The notes under the pieces are model-generated. The model was not told the DNA's origin and did not search any database. It saw only the letters and a list, made by a program, of their open reading frames with translations. The position numbers and the translations under genes are program-made. Below are positions 11,094 through 23,073 of a DNA stretch of 64,000 bases, piece by piece (positions within the stretch are counted from its first letter, which is position 1; each line of letters starts with the position of its first letter). Source of the stretch: Bigelowiella natans CCMP2755 (lineage: Eukaryota > Cercozoa > Chlorarachniophyceae); contig ADNK01001927.1 in NCBI GenBank assembly GCA_000320545.1, positions 87,501 through 151,500 on the forward strand, written 5' to 3'.

Positions 11094-13805
11094 ATGAGGA
11101 AGGAAGGGTCATGCTGTTGCAGAAACCCTGCTGACAACCCCACTGGAGCAATAATTGCAGCGATCATTGCCACCATCGGTTGGTTTTGCATTCATTAAAA
11201 GAAAAACGAATGTATTAGAGTGATCTTAAGATTTCATAAACGTAGCTTGGCTCTTGTTAAGTTTGTGATGAGATCAAATCTAGACAGGCATGGATATTGC
11301 ATCAGTTTGTTTGTCCTCCTACAGGCTCCTTCATGTTTGGCTTCAATTTGGGATTCACCAGTCCGGCGCTGCCATCGTCAGTTGAAATATCAGCATGATG
11401 CAATATATGCAGCAATATATGCAGCAACTTGATGATTAAAATGGAATATGTGATTGAATAGCGATCCAATCTTTAATGTATTATAAATGTGTTCTCTAAC
11501 TGTTCGTGAACATTATGCTGATACTTATCATTCGTAGGATGGAGTGGGGATCTGATGCGGCCTTTTCCGATTGTTCAAGCTGGAACATGGTTAATATCTC
11601 GATGATATAGAAGAAAATCTCTTTTTATTAAATTTAGTTGTTGAGCCACCAAATATTTGCCTTCACCCAAATATGCATCGAATACCTTTTACTTACTTAT
11701 TTGTTTAGGAGGCAGCAGGGGGAGGTTATCTCTGCAAAGAGAGTTTACAAGGCAGCTTCTTTGCCTCCCTGATTAATATTGGAGCCATGTTGGGCGCTTT
11801 CTCAGGAGGCCCAATATCAGGTGGAAGAAACCATAATAATGATATTGGCTGAGATCATCAGTATTTTGGACTGCATCAATATCGAGTGCGTGCGGTCAGT
11901 GAGAGCGAACGATTTGTAATGATTTTCCGTAAGATTACCTTGGAAGAAAGATGGGAGTTATGCTGTCTTCCATCCCTCTTATACTCGGATGGGCATGGAT
12001 TGCAATAGAACAAAACTATTACGGACTCCTGGTATCATTATATTCGCATTAATCGTCGTTTATCAGAAGAGAAAGGAGGAGAAAAAAAAAGATGTAGGAG
12101 AAAATAGTGATTTGCTTTTCATATTTTGTGCTGTTACAATGTCCCTGAAAGTTAAAATTTACTCTGCCATTTCCTAATTCTAATGTAAATATACGTTCTG
12201 TTCCCCCCCCTTTCCCCCCCTTTTTATAGGCTGGGCGCATGTTAACAGGATTCGGGATGGGGATGGTTACAATTAGCGTAAATGTAAGTAGTAAAACCCC
12301 TATGAATGTGACGAGTTGCAACACTTATAATATCGTCATTCTCCTATGTCGTCATACAAAAAGGTGTACATAGCTGAAATATCCCCCAAAGAGCTTCGAG
12401 GGGCATTAGGGTCCTTATTTCAGGTAGTACGCAGTTTTTTGCAATGTTATCATTCTGATTGTTAGGGGGGAGGGGTGTTCAATCGCCAATGACTAGTAAT
12501 AATACGATAGTTAATGACAACATCGATTATAATAACCGGGCTCTTACTTGATATCATCATATTTGAACAAAATGATATACATCGAAGTAGTGCTTCTTCA
12601 CCGAACTCTGGTGTCTTTTCTCTTCTCTCATAATCGTGCTACTGCTGTCGTTTTCTCTTACATGAGCGCTTTCTCCTTCTCCATAGCTTTTTGCTGGCTA
12701 CTTATTTACTACTCTTGTTTCCTCCTCCCATCCGCCATCATTCACCAGCTCAACTTGACGATTGGTATCTTGTTCGTGTATCTTTTGGGGGAAGTGCTCA
12801 CGACATCGAAGGTAGAAGTTTGCAACCGATGAGTTAATAGAAGGAGGAGGAGGAGGAGGAGGAGGAGGAGGAGGAGAAGGAGAAGGAGGAGGAGGAAGAA
12901 GAAGAAGAAGAAGAAGGAGTAGTACTCAGTTATTGGCGACATAGCAAATGATAACAACTCGTCATTCGGTACAATTCTTTGTTCGGTCTTCTTGATCTTC
13001 TTAAGTCAGTTGATACGTACATGAATGCTCCTAATCCAATGGGATTTCATGGAGGTTCCCACCAGGAATGCGACTGGTATAATTCTTAACATAAAAGAGC
13101 AAGTTAACTATTACTAGTACTATTGCAGAAGGATCAAGTATAGATACTAGTATAGTAGTAGTATTGCAGATGGATCAAGTATGAGCACTAGTATGGCAAC
13201 AGTAACAGTCCTTTCATAAGATGTAGTAGTAGTAGTAGTAGTAGTAGTAGTCCCTATTTTTAATCTTCTGTGATGTATGGGAATGCGCTACTACACACTC
13301 AGGTGAGCTTACTATCACTCTTCCCAATCATATACTGCTGCTGCTGGTGTTGTTGTTAATCACAATAGGCGGCTGCTGTCGTGGGTAGGATGCGGTATTT
13401 CCACGATGATGTTCTTGGGCATGCTATTCATGCCGGAGTCACCAAAGTAATACGTAGTAGTATTACCATTTACTATAGGCTGCTGCTTATCTTCTTTCAC
13501 TGACACATTTAATACTACTGCTACTACTACTACTACTACTACTACTACATTGGGATTATTCAAATGAGTAAAAGATGAAAAACTGTCTATGCTACTATGT
13601 TAGTAATACTGATTTAGTATTAGATAAGTACTGCTTGTTACTACTATTCGAATATATGCTGTGTTAGTCCAGACTCACTCACGCACTAATGAATTCAATG
13701 ATAAGGATACATTTCTTACATTTTTTTGACCACTTCTCTTCTTAACAGATACCTCTTGTCCAACGGTCGCAGCGTTGAAGCTGTGGCGGTACTCAAATTC
13801 CTAAG

Positions 13806-13842
<37 letters not shown>

Positions 13843-13915
13843 TGCATGTTACTACTACTACCTACCTACCTACCTACCCACTACTGCTCTCAGCATTATT
13901 AGGTCTTGATCTTCG

Positions 13916-13957
<42 letters not shown>

Positions 13958-14491
13958 GGTTTTGATTTTGCATTTTTAGGATCAGAGTATGATTCGGTAT
14001 CTGAGGTATTATTATGCTAATCAATAATAATGTGCTTATCATCATCCAAGAAGTAACAATCATGTGCTTATCCTTGTACTCTTCCTCCTTCTCCTCTTCC
14101 TCCCCCTCCTCCTCCCGTTATGAAGGTCACTTCCTTCAATCAAAGCAAACAGCATGAAGATTTAAAATGTGTCAGAGAAGGAGGTACGTGTATTCACAAA
14201 CTAACCAACTAAGTAGCAACTAAACAAGAAGGGAAAATGAATAACACTGATGATCACAAAGTATCATATCCGCAATCGTGATAAACATGATCTATGATGC
14301 TTTTAAATGAAGCGAAGACATGTGATGATGATGATGAGTTGATGATGATGAGTTGATTATATTATAAAAATAGAATGGTGACGATTAACAATAAATTTTG
14401 AATTGTTAGGGAGAGTGAAGGATGAGCTCACGTGCGGAGAGAAGTGGTATGTGTAGGTTTTCGAAGAGGGGTGTAGATTATGTGTATTTAT

Positions 14492-14538
<47 letters not shown>

Positions 14539-15265
14539 CATTTGGCATGAACGAAGAAACAAATGAATGAATCAACGGTTAGTAGAGATATTAATGGCAA
14601 AGGTAATAGTCTGTAAGATCCTCCTCCTCCTCCTCCTCCTTGTTATCTCCCTCCTCGACTCCACCTCTACATCATATTTTCTGATTTGTTGTTGTTGTTG
14701 TTGGTGTTGTTGTTGTAAGGTGTGTGCCTTCATCGCTTCAGCCAATGGGAATCATGATCGTTCTTCACCTCACCCAGCAATTTAGGTTGGTAGCTTGCTT
14801 GCTGCTGGGAGCTATCGGACACTATGTACTCATTTTATCATGCTACCTCATTCCAATAAGAATATGTAGTTGCAGTTCTTTTGATTCTTATTCTTATTCT
14901 TGTTCTTAACCTATTCTTCTTCTTCTTACTACTACTACTGCTGCTGCTATTACTATGGTAACTAGTGGAATAAATGCAGTGATTTTCTTCTGCCAGGAAA
15001 TCTTCCTTGATGCTGGTACAATAGCCATTGGTCTTTTGTCTTCATCGTTTCAGAATGATTACCCCCATCATCACTATCTCTCCTCTTACACAAAACCATC
15101 AAATCAATAGGTGTGGAGAATCCTGTGGTTGCATCGTTGATCGTTGCTGTCGTGCAGGTGCCTAAAGAGAGAGAGGAGGGGATCAATTGAAGATAATAAT
15201 ACATTGGAAGGATGAGAGGAGGATTCCCAACAATTACATATCGTTAAAAGTGAATTTAGTGTTAT

Positions 15266-15330
<65 letters not shown>

Positions 15331-16765
15331 ACAGTGCTTCCTGGTGATTATGATCTTATTGGCAGGTCGGATTTACGCTGTGGTGTGCTCTGCTTCCTAC
15401 ACCTATTATACTTAAACTAAATAAGCACCACGGATTTATACGAATATGTATTATTTGTTGTTACTTATTATATTGATGATAGGCAGGGCGCCGAGTGATG
15501 CTGACTTCATCTCTCTCTGGAATGACAATTTCTTGCCTTAGCATGGCTATGGTACTACTACTACTACTATTCCTACTGCTACTACTACTACTACTACTAC
15601 TACTACTATTAGTAGTAGTAGTTGTAGTAGTATCATGTAATAATATCAGCTGGTTTGGGAGAAGTATCTTTGATCGATGCAGTGGGCTTATGATATAAAG
15701 ATGAAATGGTGAATGATTCCCCACTTCGTATCAATGATCCTCCTCTGTTTCCTGTTGTTGTTCTTCTTCTTGTTGATGTTACTACTACTCCTACTCCTCC
15801 TATTCCTAGGCGTTCCATCTAAAACAAGTTGGAAGTCGTCAAGACTGGCTCGCGGTAGCACATACACGCACATACATGCATACATACATACACACATACA
15901 CTGCTAAATAAATGGTTTAGTTGTTATTCCTGATTATAACATCATTTTGCATGAATGATAGCATGTGGTAGTGGTGGTGGTGCTATTCTCACTAAAATAT
16001 AGGAGTAAGAACATTGAGTGGTGATAGAAGTATAGTTGTAGTAATAGTAGTAGTAGAACCAATTGTGTGGAAGTAGTATTTATTGTTGATGGTGGTGTCG
16101 TTAAGGGCAATCAGTAGAGGTAGTAGTAGCAGGTAGAGCATAAGTTGTTATCAATCTCCTGATGAATTCTCGATATTATTCGTCCTACTGAAATCAATGT
16201 GTTTGGGTTATTATTATTATTATTTTTATTATTATTATTGTAGGTTCTGAGCTTGCTGTTGTATATTTCATCGTTTTCTTTGGGATGTGGCGCAATCGTA
16301 TGGATCATTCAAGGAGAACTGCTTCCAAACAGGGTAGTACTGCTACTGCTACTACTACTACTACTACTACTACTACCACTACTATCAACAACTACTTCTA
16401 TTTTGGCTACTGCTGCTGCTACTTCCAATCACCACCACCCATTGAAGCTACTGCTGTTTGTTGTTTTCCTTCACCCATAGCGTACGTGCAGCAGTATGGA
16501 GATATTCACTATGACGAACTCGTATTGATGGAGTAATTATTGGCATTATTATACCGACAGATTCGTGGTTCAGGAGGCTCAATTACCTCAGGTTTTAACT
16601 GGACATGCTCTCTCCTCGTTACCGGATCTTTTCAATTCATGCTCAATACCTTTGAAGGTCAGAAGAATGCCAAATTACCGGCTATTCTGCGAATAACTGA
16701 CTTCACAGATAAGTTTCTCAGTTACTCACTGAATACGTCATGCGACAGCCATTGCGAAATATATC

Positions 16766-16845
<80 letters not shown>

Positions 16846-17212
16846 GAGAGAGAGAGATTTTGTCAGTGTCAACCATTTCTTCCTCTCCATATATCCGTTT
16901 ATCTCCTCTGTATTTTCCCTTCCTTTCTCCTCCCTCAGGTGTCGGTACATTCCTCTTCTACGCTGGCGTGTGTGCGTTCGGAGCCATTTTTGTAATGAAA
17001 CTTCATCACTTTTATCAACATCATATCAAGGGGGAGGGGAAGGGAGGAATGATTGAAAATATGAGTTTATAAGCAGTTTCTCTGGTCCAGATTAGTCCAG
17101 ATTTTAATCGATTTGTTTATTTCCAAAGGTTTTAACGACGGTTCCAGAAACCATGGGCATGGAACTTGAAGCAATAGAGAAATATTTTAAAGTCAGAGAC
17201 AAGAAGGAATGA
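11094..17212 (+). CDS. Sugar-porter MFS transporter (SLC2/GLUT-like), 24 exons
   Basis: Exons 11094-11178, 11325-11376, 11538-11589, 11709-11820, 11934-12031, 12230-12283, 12364-12423, 12749-12793, 13066-13076, 13369-13446, 13749-13807, 13980-14005, 14126-14183, 14410-14446, 14720-14785, 14966-15015, 15111-15157, 15335-15365, 15487-15551, 15810-15854, 16244-16333, 16561-16657, 16939-16991 and 17129-17212 join in phase to 484 aa, the usual length. It should carry hexoses or similar sugars across a membrane. Motifs: GFNLGFTSPA (TM1), GSFFASLINIGAMLGA, DYLGRK (loop 2-3), AGRMLTGFGMGM, YIAEISPKELRGALGS, MPESPKYLL, HLTQQFSGINAV, AGRR (loop 8-9), GFNW, and VPETMGMELEAIE at the end. The Asp normally opening the loop 8-9 motif is absent. 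Substrate and membrane cannot be told. Confidence 0.88.
13066..13076 (+). other. 11-nt micro-exon of the sugar porter
   Basis: GAATGCGACTG sits between a CACCAG acceptor and a GTATAA donor. It is the only stretch found that converts the phase-0 end at 12793 into the phase-2 start at 13369, and it restores the family's conserved [D/E]-W-R at the end of TM5 (reads ECDWRLL across the joints). Confidence 0.6.
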
Positions 17213-18189
17213 GACGAAATACAAATATGCTGCGCAATGTGTATTAGTATACATGACAAAATTCACAATAAACACAAACATACCATTGTTGTGATGGCAC
17301 ATGCATGGGCGCATTATTAGTTAGTCAGGCTATAGCTAGCATGTGCACATCTAGCTAGCTATCACATGTACATTGTGTGTGCTATTACTGTGTCCATTAT
17401 GAGTATGAGCCCTTTTTTGGGCCCCCGAGCAATGGTCCTTCTTCACCTCACAAGCCCCAAATGTGCCTTCTCCATGTCACAAGTTGTCATTTCTGTGTCT
17501 TTTGCTGTGCATGCAGTGACTGGCAGCGATGCGCAAATGCAATGCAAACTTGATGAAGCGCTTTGTTTCAAACACCTTGCAAAAGATGTAGCTTTTTATT
17601 TTGGCATTGTGCATGTGCATTGCAAGCCTACGACATGTGCGCATTCTAAAAGGGACACTTGTTTCATGCACACCGTGTTTCGCGTCATTTGAATTTCATG
17701 ATGCAACACACATGGAGGTTGATGTCAAGCGTGACAAGGATGAATTGTTCAGAATTTGTACAATGGACATAGTAATAGCACATGTGATGCATGCATGATG
17801 GGCTGCAATGAAGGCAATGAAAATTAGTGGGCAATGTTTTCTAATGATGCATAGTGGTGCTATGTGGCATGTGCAGTAGACAAAAAGTAGCTCATGAAAC
17901 ATGCTGTGTGATAGTATGAGATGGAAGTAACGGTACAACATGTCTTTTACGACGTACACCAGCATGTGTGTTGCATGCGGCATCTACTCGATCCTTCACA
18001 CTGTGTCCACGGGATAAGTATAGATATAAAGTCTCTATTCGTGTATATGTGCTCTAGCATGCATGTCTCAAGCACATATATATAAATCATCGGATAGTTC
18101 ATATGTTTGTACATGAATTTTCTAAGATTTCCCACTCCACAGATAGTACACGTCCGTGTAAAAGCAATACTAGGTAATTTTGATTTATG

Positions 18190-18192
<3 letters not shown>
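17213..18192. other. Gene-free CA/TG-rich island
   Basis: Sequence after the transporter stop is AT-leaning for about 100 bp, then becomes island-like (GCTAGCTAGC, CACATGTGC and ATGCATGC words) until about 18000. Frames on both strands are short and domain-free. No gene supported. Confidence 0.5.

Positions 18193-18270
<78 letters not shown>
18193..18270. repeat. (AT)n microsatellite, 78 bp
   Basis: A perfect AT dinucleotide run, the longest in the window, 30 bp beyond the 3' end of the kinase pseudogene. Confidence 0.95.
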
Positions 18271-18273
<3 letters not shown>

Positions 18274-18300
18274 AAATCAATTCTACCTAAGCTGATAAGG

Positions 18301-19170
18301 CTATAGTAGGTGGTCTTTTGAGTCGATATCTGAAACGACGCTGGTTTTTGGCTGAGACTTCAGAGACACTAAATTATCACTTTGTTCTCCGAGTCTCAAC
18401 TTCAGTCTCTTTACAACATTTGTAGCTCTAAGGGGATTAGGTTTTCCACTTGTGCTTGTGCTATCGACCTTCGCAGGGGTCCTACCACCGGACGTTTGAG
18501 CCTGCTTTTCCCTCCTTACTAAAATAGAACTATGAGAACTATTGAGACTTTTCAGGCTCTTAGCTGTACTCCCAGTTACAATTTCACTGAGGCATGAATA
18601 TACAATTTTGGCATGTTGTGGTCGATCTCTTGGATTTATTTGAATGCATTGTGATATAATATTCTTGATATCTTTATTGAGATCAAAAGGACCCAGTATT
18701 TTCTCAATGTCGAAGGCCGTCTTCGCACCGTTCCTTTCAAGCGATTTGTAATAGCGTCTCAAATTGCCCGTGTTTAGCATGTCAGATATGGATTCACCCG
18801 TCAGCACCTCGATCATCAGGAATCCCATCGAAAACACATCCAACGCCATCACCTGTTCGGATTTCTTGAAGATATCACTTTTTCCCAACTAATGCAGCTC
18901 GGGGGCCCAATACTGTGGCAAAGAATGTTTCTGAAGTTCTCCAATTGAGATCGAAATTGATTGACATGTTTTTGATGGGTCCGTATCCTTCGTGTCGTCA
19001 GCACTTTCCTTTTTACTTTCTATTTGAACCTCTTTCGGTGACGGTGCAATTTTCAGTGCGTACATCAACCAGCTCGACTTTATAATTAGACAAGACTCGG
19101 AAGTTATCAGGATCCCAACCCCGCCAAACGCTGTTACCAAGAGAAACTGTTTTTCTCTATTATTCAGTGC
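18301..19170 (-). pseudogene. Broken, intronless protein-kinase-like sequence
   Basis: One continuous minus-strand frame with a single in-frame TAG at 18886-18888. Before the stop: LITSES..LIIK, then YWAPELH, the APE motif of a kinase domain. After it: ALDVFSMGFLMIEVLTGES, matching subdomain IX (D-x-[FWY]-S-x-G-x-x-x-x-E), and CIQINPRDRPQ, the conserved Arg region of subdomain XI, followed by a Ser/Lys-rich tail. The Gly loop, Lys, catalytic HRD loop and DFG are missing, there is no ATG at the front (a TGA precedes the frame) and there are no introns, unlike the true genes around it. A truncated retrocopy is the simplest reading. A pseudokinase with stop readthrough is possible but less likely. 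Confidence 0.6.
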
Positions 19171-19612
19171 CAAAACTCACGGAAATTTGTGAGATCACGG
19201 AAATTTTGCTGTGCTTTGCGACCTGGCCCCAATAAACTAACCAATAATTTCCACTAGACTAGATCTAAAACAGTTTTGATCCTTTTACTTGTGTTGGGAA
19301 CGGATACGTTGTCGTATGGGGAGACTCTACATCTCGTACGTTTTATGAAAATTCCACAGCGGTTTCGTCGCCTATTCTGGGAATATTCTACAGTATAGAT
19401 CTACGACTAATAAAATAAAATTACGGTATGGGTTTTCCTTTTAAATCCAAACAATGGACTAAACAAATGTCATGCGTCATCGCATGTTCTATGTCGCAAA
19501 TTGAAATGATTTTTTTCTCCTTCTTATGACAGCCGAGCCGAGCTTGCTGGATCAAAATCAATCTGGATTCTCGAGAATTCATCACAACTGAAATCACCAA
19601 ACCACCAACACA
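19171..19612. other. Intergenic, upstream of the Sel1-repeat gene
   Basis: AT-leaning spacer of about 440 bp that should contain the promoter of the plus-strand gene at 19613. No recognisable element or gene. Confidence 0.4.
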
Positions 19613-20308
19613 ATGGCAGACCAAAAGCAAGAGCAAAAGATATCAACACTGTTAGCAAAGAAGTCCCAAGGAGACCATGGTATACCTCTTCATTTTCGAA
19701 GAAAAGGGAATGAGCTTGGAAAAGGATGTCCTGGAAGTCCTGAAACAAAGGCGGCAATACTATTTCATGACGGAATGCTCCATCGATGGGGTATAAACAG
19801 ACGAATCAACCGTTCTCTTGGTAATGCATTAATCGTTGCTGCGATGAAGCAAAATTATGCTCCTGCTGTGGCATACTGCTACGGCAATGGGTGGGGCGGG
19901 TTGAAAAAGGACCGCATAAAGAACGAAGAAACGTGGCAGGCAGCAGCAAAAGAAGCAGATGCTTACGGGATATGCTTTCTCGGTTGGATAAAAGAGCGCA
20001 ATTTAGTTGAAACAATGAGTAATTCTAGCTCCAAATCACAATATAAGCCTACAAAAGAGGCCTTCGATCTCTTTAAGACCGCTGCCGATATGGGTAACAT
20101 ATTCGCGTACGTACCTACAGGGAACTACTATCTCTATGGTGATGGCGGCGTAGAAAAGAATTTAGATAAGGCCCAGCATTATTTACAGCTTGCTAAAGAT
20201 GTTGGGCATCGCCAAGCACAAAAAGGTCTTCGCAAGATAGAAACGGAAAGGAATCGAAGTAAACCGAGTGCGCGGTCAAAACCTAGCACTGAACAACGTG
20301 AAGACTGA
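19613..20308 (+). CDS. Sel1-like repeat protein, intronless
   Basis: A single 231-codon frame with ATG in an ACACAATGG context and a TGA stop. Sel1-like repeats are TPR-like helical pairs used as protein-binding scaffolds. Visible repeat cores: NALIVAAMKQNYAPAVAYCYGNGWGG with the A-x2-YxxG pattern (about residues 67-97), then AFDLFKTAADMGNIFAYVPTGNYYLYGDGGVEKNLDKAQHY split over residues ~144-185, with the typical x-A-A-x-x-G-N and YxxG[x]GV..[D/N] spacing. The front (residues 1-60) has KSQGDHGIP; the tail is a Lys/Arg/Ser-rich stretch that could be a nuclear signal. The lack of introns is unusual here and suggests retroposition or a lineage that expanded without introns. Partner and pathway unknown. 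Confidence 0.75.
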   Translation: MADQKQEQKISTLLAKKSQGDHGIPLHFRRKGNELGKGCPGSPETKAAILFHDGMLHRWGINRRINRSLGNALIVAAMKQNYAPAVAYCYGNGWGGLKKDRIKNEETWQAAAKEADAYGICFLGWIKERNLVETMSNSSSKSQYKPTKEAFDLFKTAADMGNIFAYVPTGNYYLYGDGGVEKNLDKAQHYLQLAKDVGHRQAQKGLRKIETERNRSKPSARSKPSTEQRED

Positions 20309-21174
20309 TACCATAACAGTGTCCCGTATAGCCTAGACTATGCCATTGAAAGAAGCATTGAAATATATCATAGTTATCAGATTCTTATCATTGTACAATA
20401 GTTGTATCTGGGCATCTATCTGCATCGAACTTGTCATAACGCTTTTGTGTTCAAAAAAAGCTGCAGCTTTGTGCAGCTATCATGATTCACAATGACATTG
20501 AATTGCCGAGATGTAAGCTTACACTGTAGATGATGTTGAATTTCAATTACTTCATTGCATTCGTCTCGCATGATGTAGATGCGGGGGCTACATCACACTG
20601 CGCGATGTCGGCAACGTGTTTTTTGTGTTTGTGTGGATGCTTTGATTGAAGTACTAGCTAGATGCAATGCGGAACACAAGACAACAATGCGCATCATGTC
20701 ACAGCTTGTGCAAATTTGTCGCATTGTGCAGTGCATGTGTGTGGTTGCTGCGCTCATCAAATGGCTTCTGCAAGAGGTTGAATGTCTGCACGATGTTTGG
20801 GGCAGCATGCATGATGCACACGTGACATTGCGTGTCCATGACAAGCATCCGCCAATTTGACAGATGTTCTGCATTGTCTTGAGTTGTGTCTTTTTCAAAA
20901 TCAATCCATTCATCATCGTGCATCGGCTGCACACATGCATGAACTCAAGTTCTCATTTGTGCGCATTCGTTCAACAAGCTTTGCCATCTGTGGCTGCGCG
21001 TCGCACAATTTCAGCGTCCCATCAAGTTGTTGTGCCGCCCGCCAAACGTGTGCACTTTGCAAGGTCGTGCATGACCCTGCGCGTGCACTTTGCAACTTCG
21101 ATGATGTGATTGATGATGCTCAAAGTGACTCTTGACATCCTTGATGTGTGTGACACGCATTCCAGTTGAACAGA
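20309..21174. other. 3' flank of Sel1 gene passing into CA/TG-rich island
   Basis: To about 20560 the sequence resembles the gene phase; from there it is island-like with dense TGCA/CATG words. Short frames overlap on both strands without a domain. No gene supported. Confidence 0.5.
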
Positions 21175-21840
21175 AGGGAGCTGCGATGGTCACAAAAGCC
21201 AATGAGCATTGAAAAAGCACACCGGACAATTCATTGTGAAGAGAATGGGGAGCCATGATCACAACAGAAGCCAGGAAGCATCGCAGAACTGCACAAGGTG
21301 ATTCATCACGAAGAGAACAGGGAGCCATGATCACAATGGAAGCCAGGAAGTGTCGCAGAACCACACCGGACAATTTGTTGTGAAGAGAATGGGGAGCTGT
21401 GATTGCAATGGAAGCCAGGAAGCATCGCAGAACTGCACCGGACAACTTGTCATGAAGGCGGAAGGGAGCTGCGGTGATCACAAAAGACTGGAAGGGCAAA
21501 GGAACTGCACCAAGCAATTTGCAACGGCAACTTGAGAGGGCTGCGGTGATCACAAAAGACTGGAAGGGCAAAGGAACTGCACCAAGCAATTTGCAACGGC
21601 AACTTGAGAGGGCTGCGGTGATCACAAAAGACTGGAAGGGCAAAGGAACTGCACCAAGCAATTTGCAACGGCAACTTGAGAGGGCTGCGGTGATCACAAA
21701 AGACTGGAAGGGCAAAGGAACTGCACCAAGTGATTCACGACGGTGACTTGAGAGGGCTGTGGTGATTGCAAAAGACTGGAAGGGCAAAGGAACTGCACCA
21801 AGTGGTTCATGACGGTGACTTGAGAGATCTGCGGTGACAA
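21175..21840. repeat. 72-bp tandem satellite with degenerate forerunner units
   Basis: Five units start exactly 72 bp apart at 21469, 21541, 21613, 21685 and 21757 (end 21828); the first four are nearly identical and the last differs at several places. Upstream, 21175-21468 holds diverged related units (gaagccaggaagcatcgcag words). As 72 is a multiple of three, both strands stay open through the array, producing a 312-codon minus frame of 24-residue repeats at 21011..21949. I regard the frame as a by-product of the period, not a gene. Confidence 0.85.
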
Positions 21841-22300
21841 TGGAAGCCAGGAAAAATCGTTTGCGCAGGTGAGCACCGTGTGTTTCTGGTGGGCGCTTGA
21901 GTCGTTTGCTCCTCCGAGCAGGTTCAAGTGTCTGCTTCTCACTTTTCACTGGTGGTCTGCGTTCACGAGAAAGAACTGGTGTGCTTTTGTTGGCACTTCC
22001 CTCTTGATTTTTGCGCGGTCTGGCTGTCTCCTTTTCACCACTGCCTCTCGTTTCTTGTCATTGGATCGTTGAGCCTCGCACGCAGTGATCGTCTCGATTC
22101 GTCTCATGCAAGCGAGCAATTTTGATTCCATTGTGGTCATTCTTCTTTTCATGGAACGAGTTGTCATCAGAAAGCATCCAAGACTGCATTCCTCGCGATG
22201 CATGTTCCAGGGGAAGAGGGGTGGCACCACCGTTTTGCAAACGAACACTCAATTTCTTTTTGTTTCTTTTCATTTTGTCGGTGGATCTCCACGGTGTGGA

Positions 22301-22600
22301 GTCTGGGCAGGAACAACAGGATGTTTTGCGTGCATGTCTGTCACTGCCTTGAAGAAATCATCACGCGCCGCAAATCGGCGTTTCTTTGAGCCCATCGTGT
22401 GCAGTCTGGGCAGGAACAATGGGATGTTTTGTGTGCACATCTGTCACTGCCTCATGGAAATTGTCACAGACCGCACTAGCGCACATCGGCGTTGCTTTGG
22501 GCCCATCGTGAGCAGTCTGGGCAGGAACAATGGGATGTTTTGTGTGCACATGTGTTGCTGCTTCACAGAAATCATCACGGGCCGCACATCGGCACCTGGC
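22301..22600. repeat. Three tandem units of 103-111 bp
   Basis: The word GTCTGGGCAGGAACAA begins at 22301, 22404 and 22515, each time followed by GATGTTTTG.GTGCA and TCACTGCCT- or TGCTGCTTCA-like sequence and a CGCACATCGGC-like end. Units differ by scattered substitutions and small indels. Part of the same island as the 72-bp satellite. Confidence 0.75.
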
Positions 22601-23070
22601 TAGCTGGCACATCAGCCTGGCTGCTGCACACACACACGCACACCCAGATCGACACACCCATGCTGTGCAGCATCGAATGCGATGCACGTGCGCACAAATT
22701 GTGCATGAGCACCACTAGACGACTGGGCTAGTGGGCCAGGCTTTGCTAGCTTTGCCGAAACTGTGCACGCAAGTGCTGAACGCGTGTGCAATGTGCATGC
22801 TGCACGTGTGAAGCAAAGGCCTGGAAATTGTGCATGACGTGCATTGCTGCACACAACAGCACAACAGCACCTGTTGCAATTCAGCAGGTGTTGTCTCCAT
22901 GCAAGCCAGCATGTGGTTTGTTGCGCATTGCAACGCACAGCTCACGGCACCCATGTGTTTCAGGTGCGCACGTGCGGCATGCACTACATGTGCAAGCCCA
23001 CAGGTCGCAAGCATCACAGATAGAATCTATCAGATTGAAATTGTAGAGCCATGAAACCGTTCTAATGAAA
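22601..23070. other. Gene-free island end
   Basis: Very rich in TGCACA/GTGCATG words, with a (CA)n stretch near 22628. It stops abruptly about 20 bp before the stop codon of the minus-strand signalling gene. Confidence 0.5.
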
Positions 23071-23073
23071 CGA

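Noticed and set aside
21011-21949. A 312-codon minus-strand frame with 24-residue repeats, as a gene
   Set aside because: It follows the 72-bp satellite exactly, has no signal peptide or domain, and extends into unrelated island DNA at both ends.
21175-22600. CRISPR array, suggested by regular repeats
   Set aside because: Units are contiguous tandem satellites without spacers, in a eukaryotic context with no cas genes.
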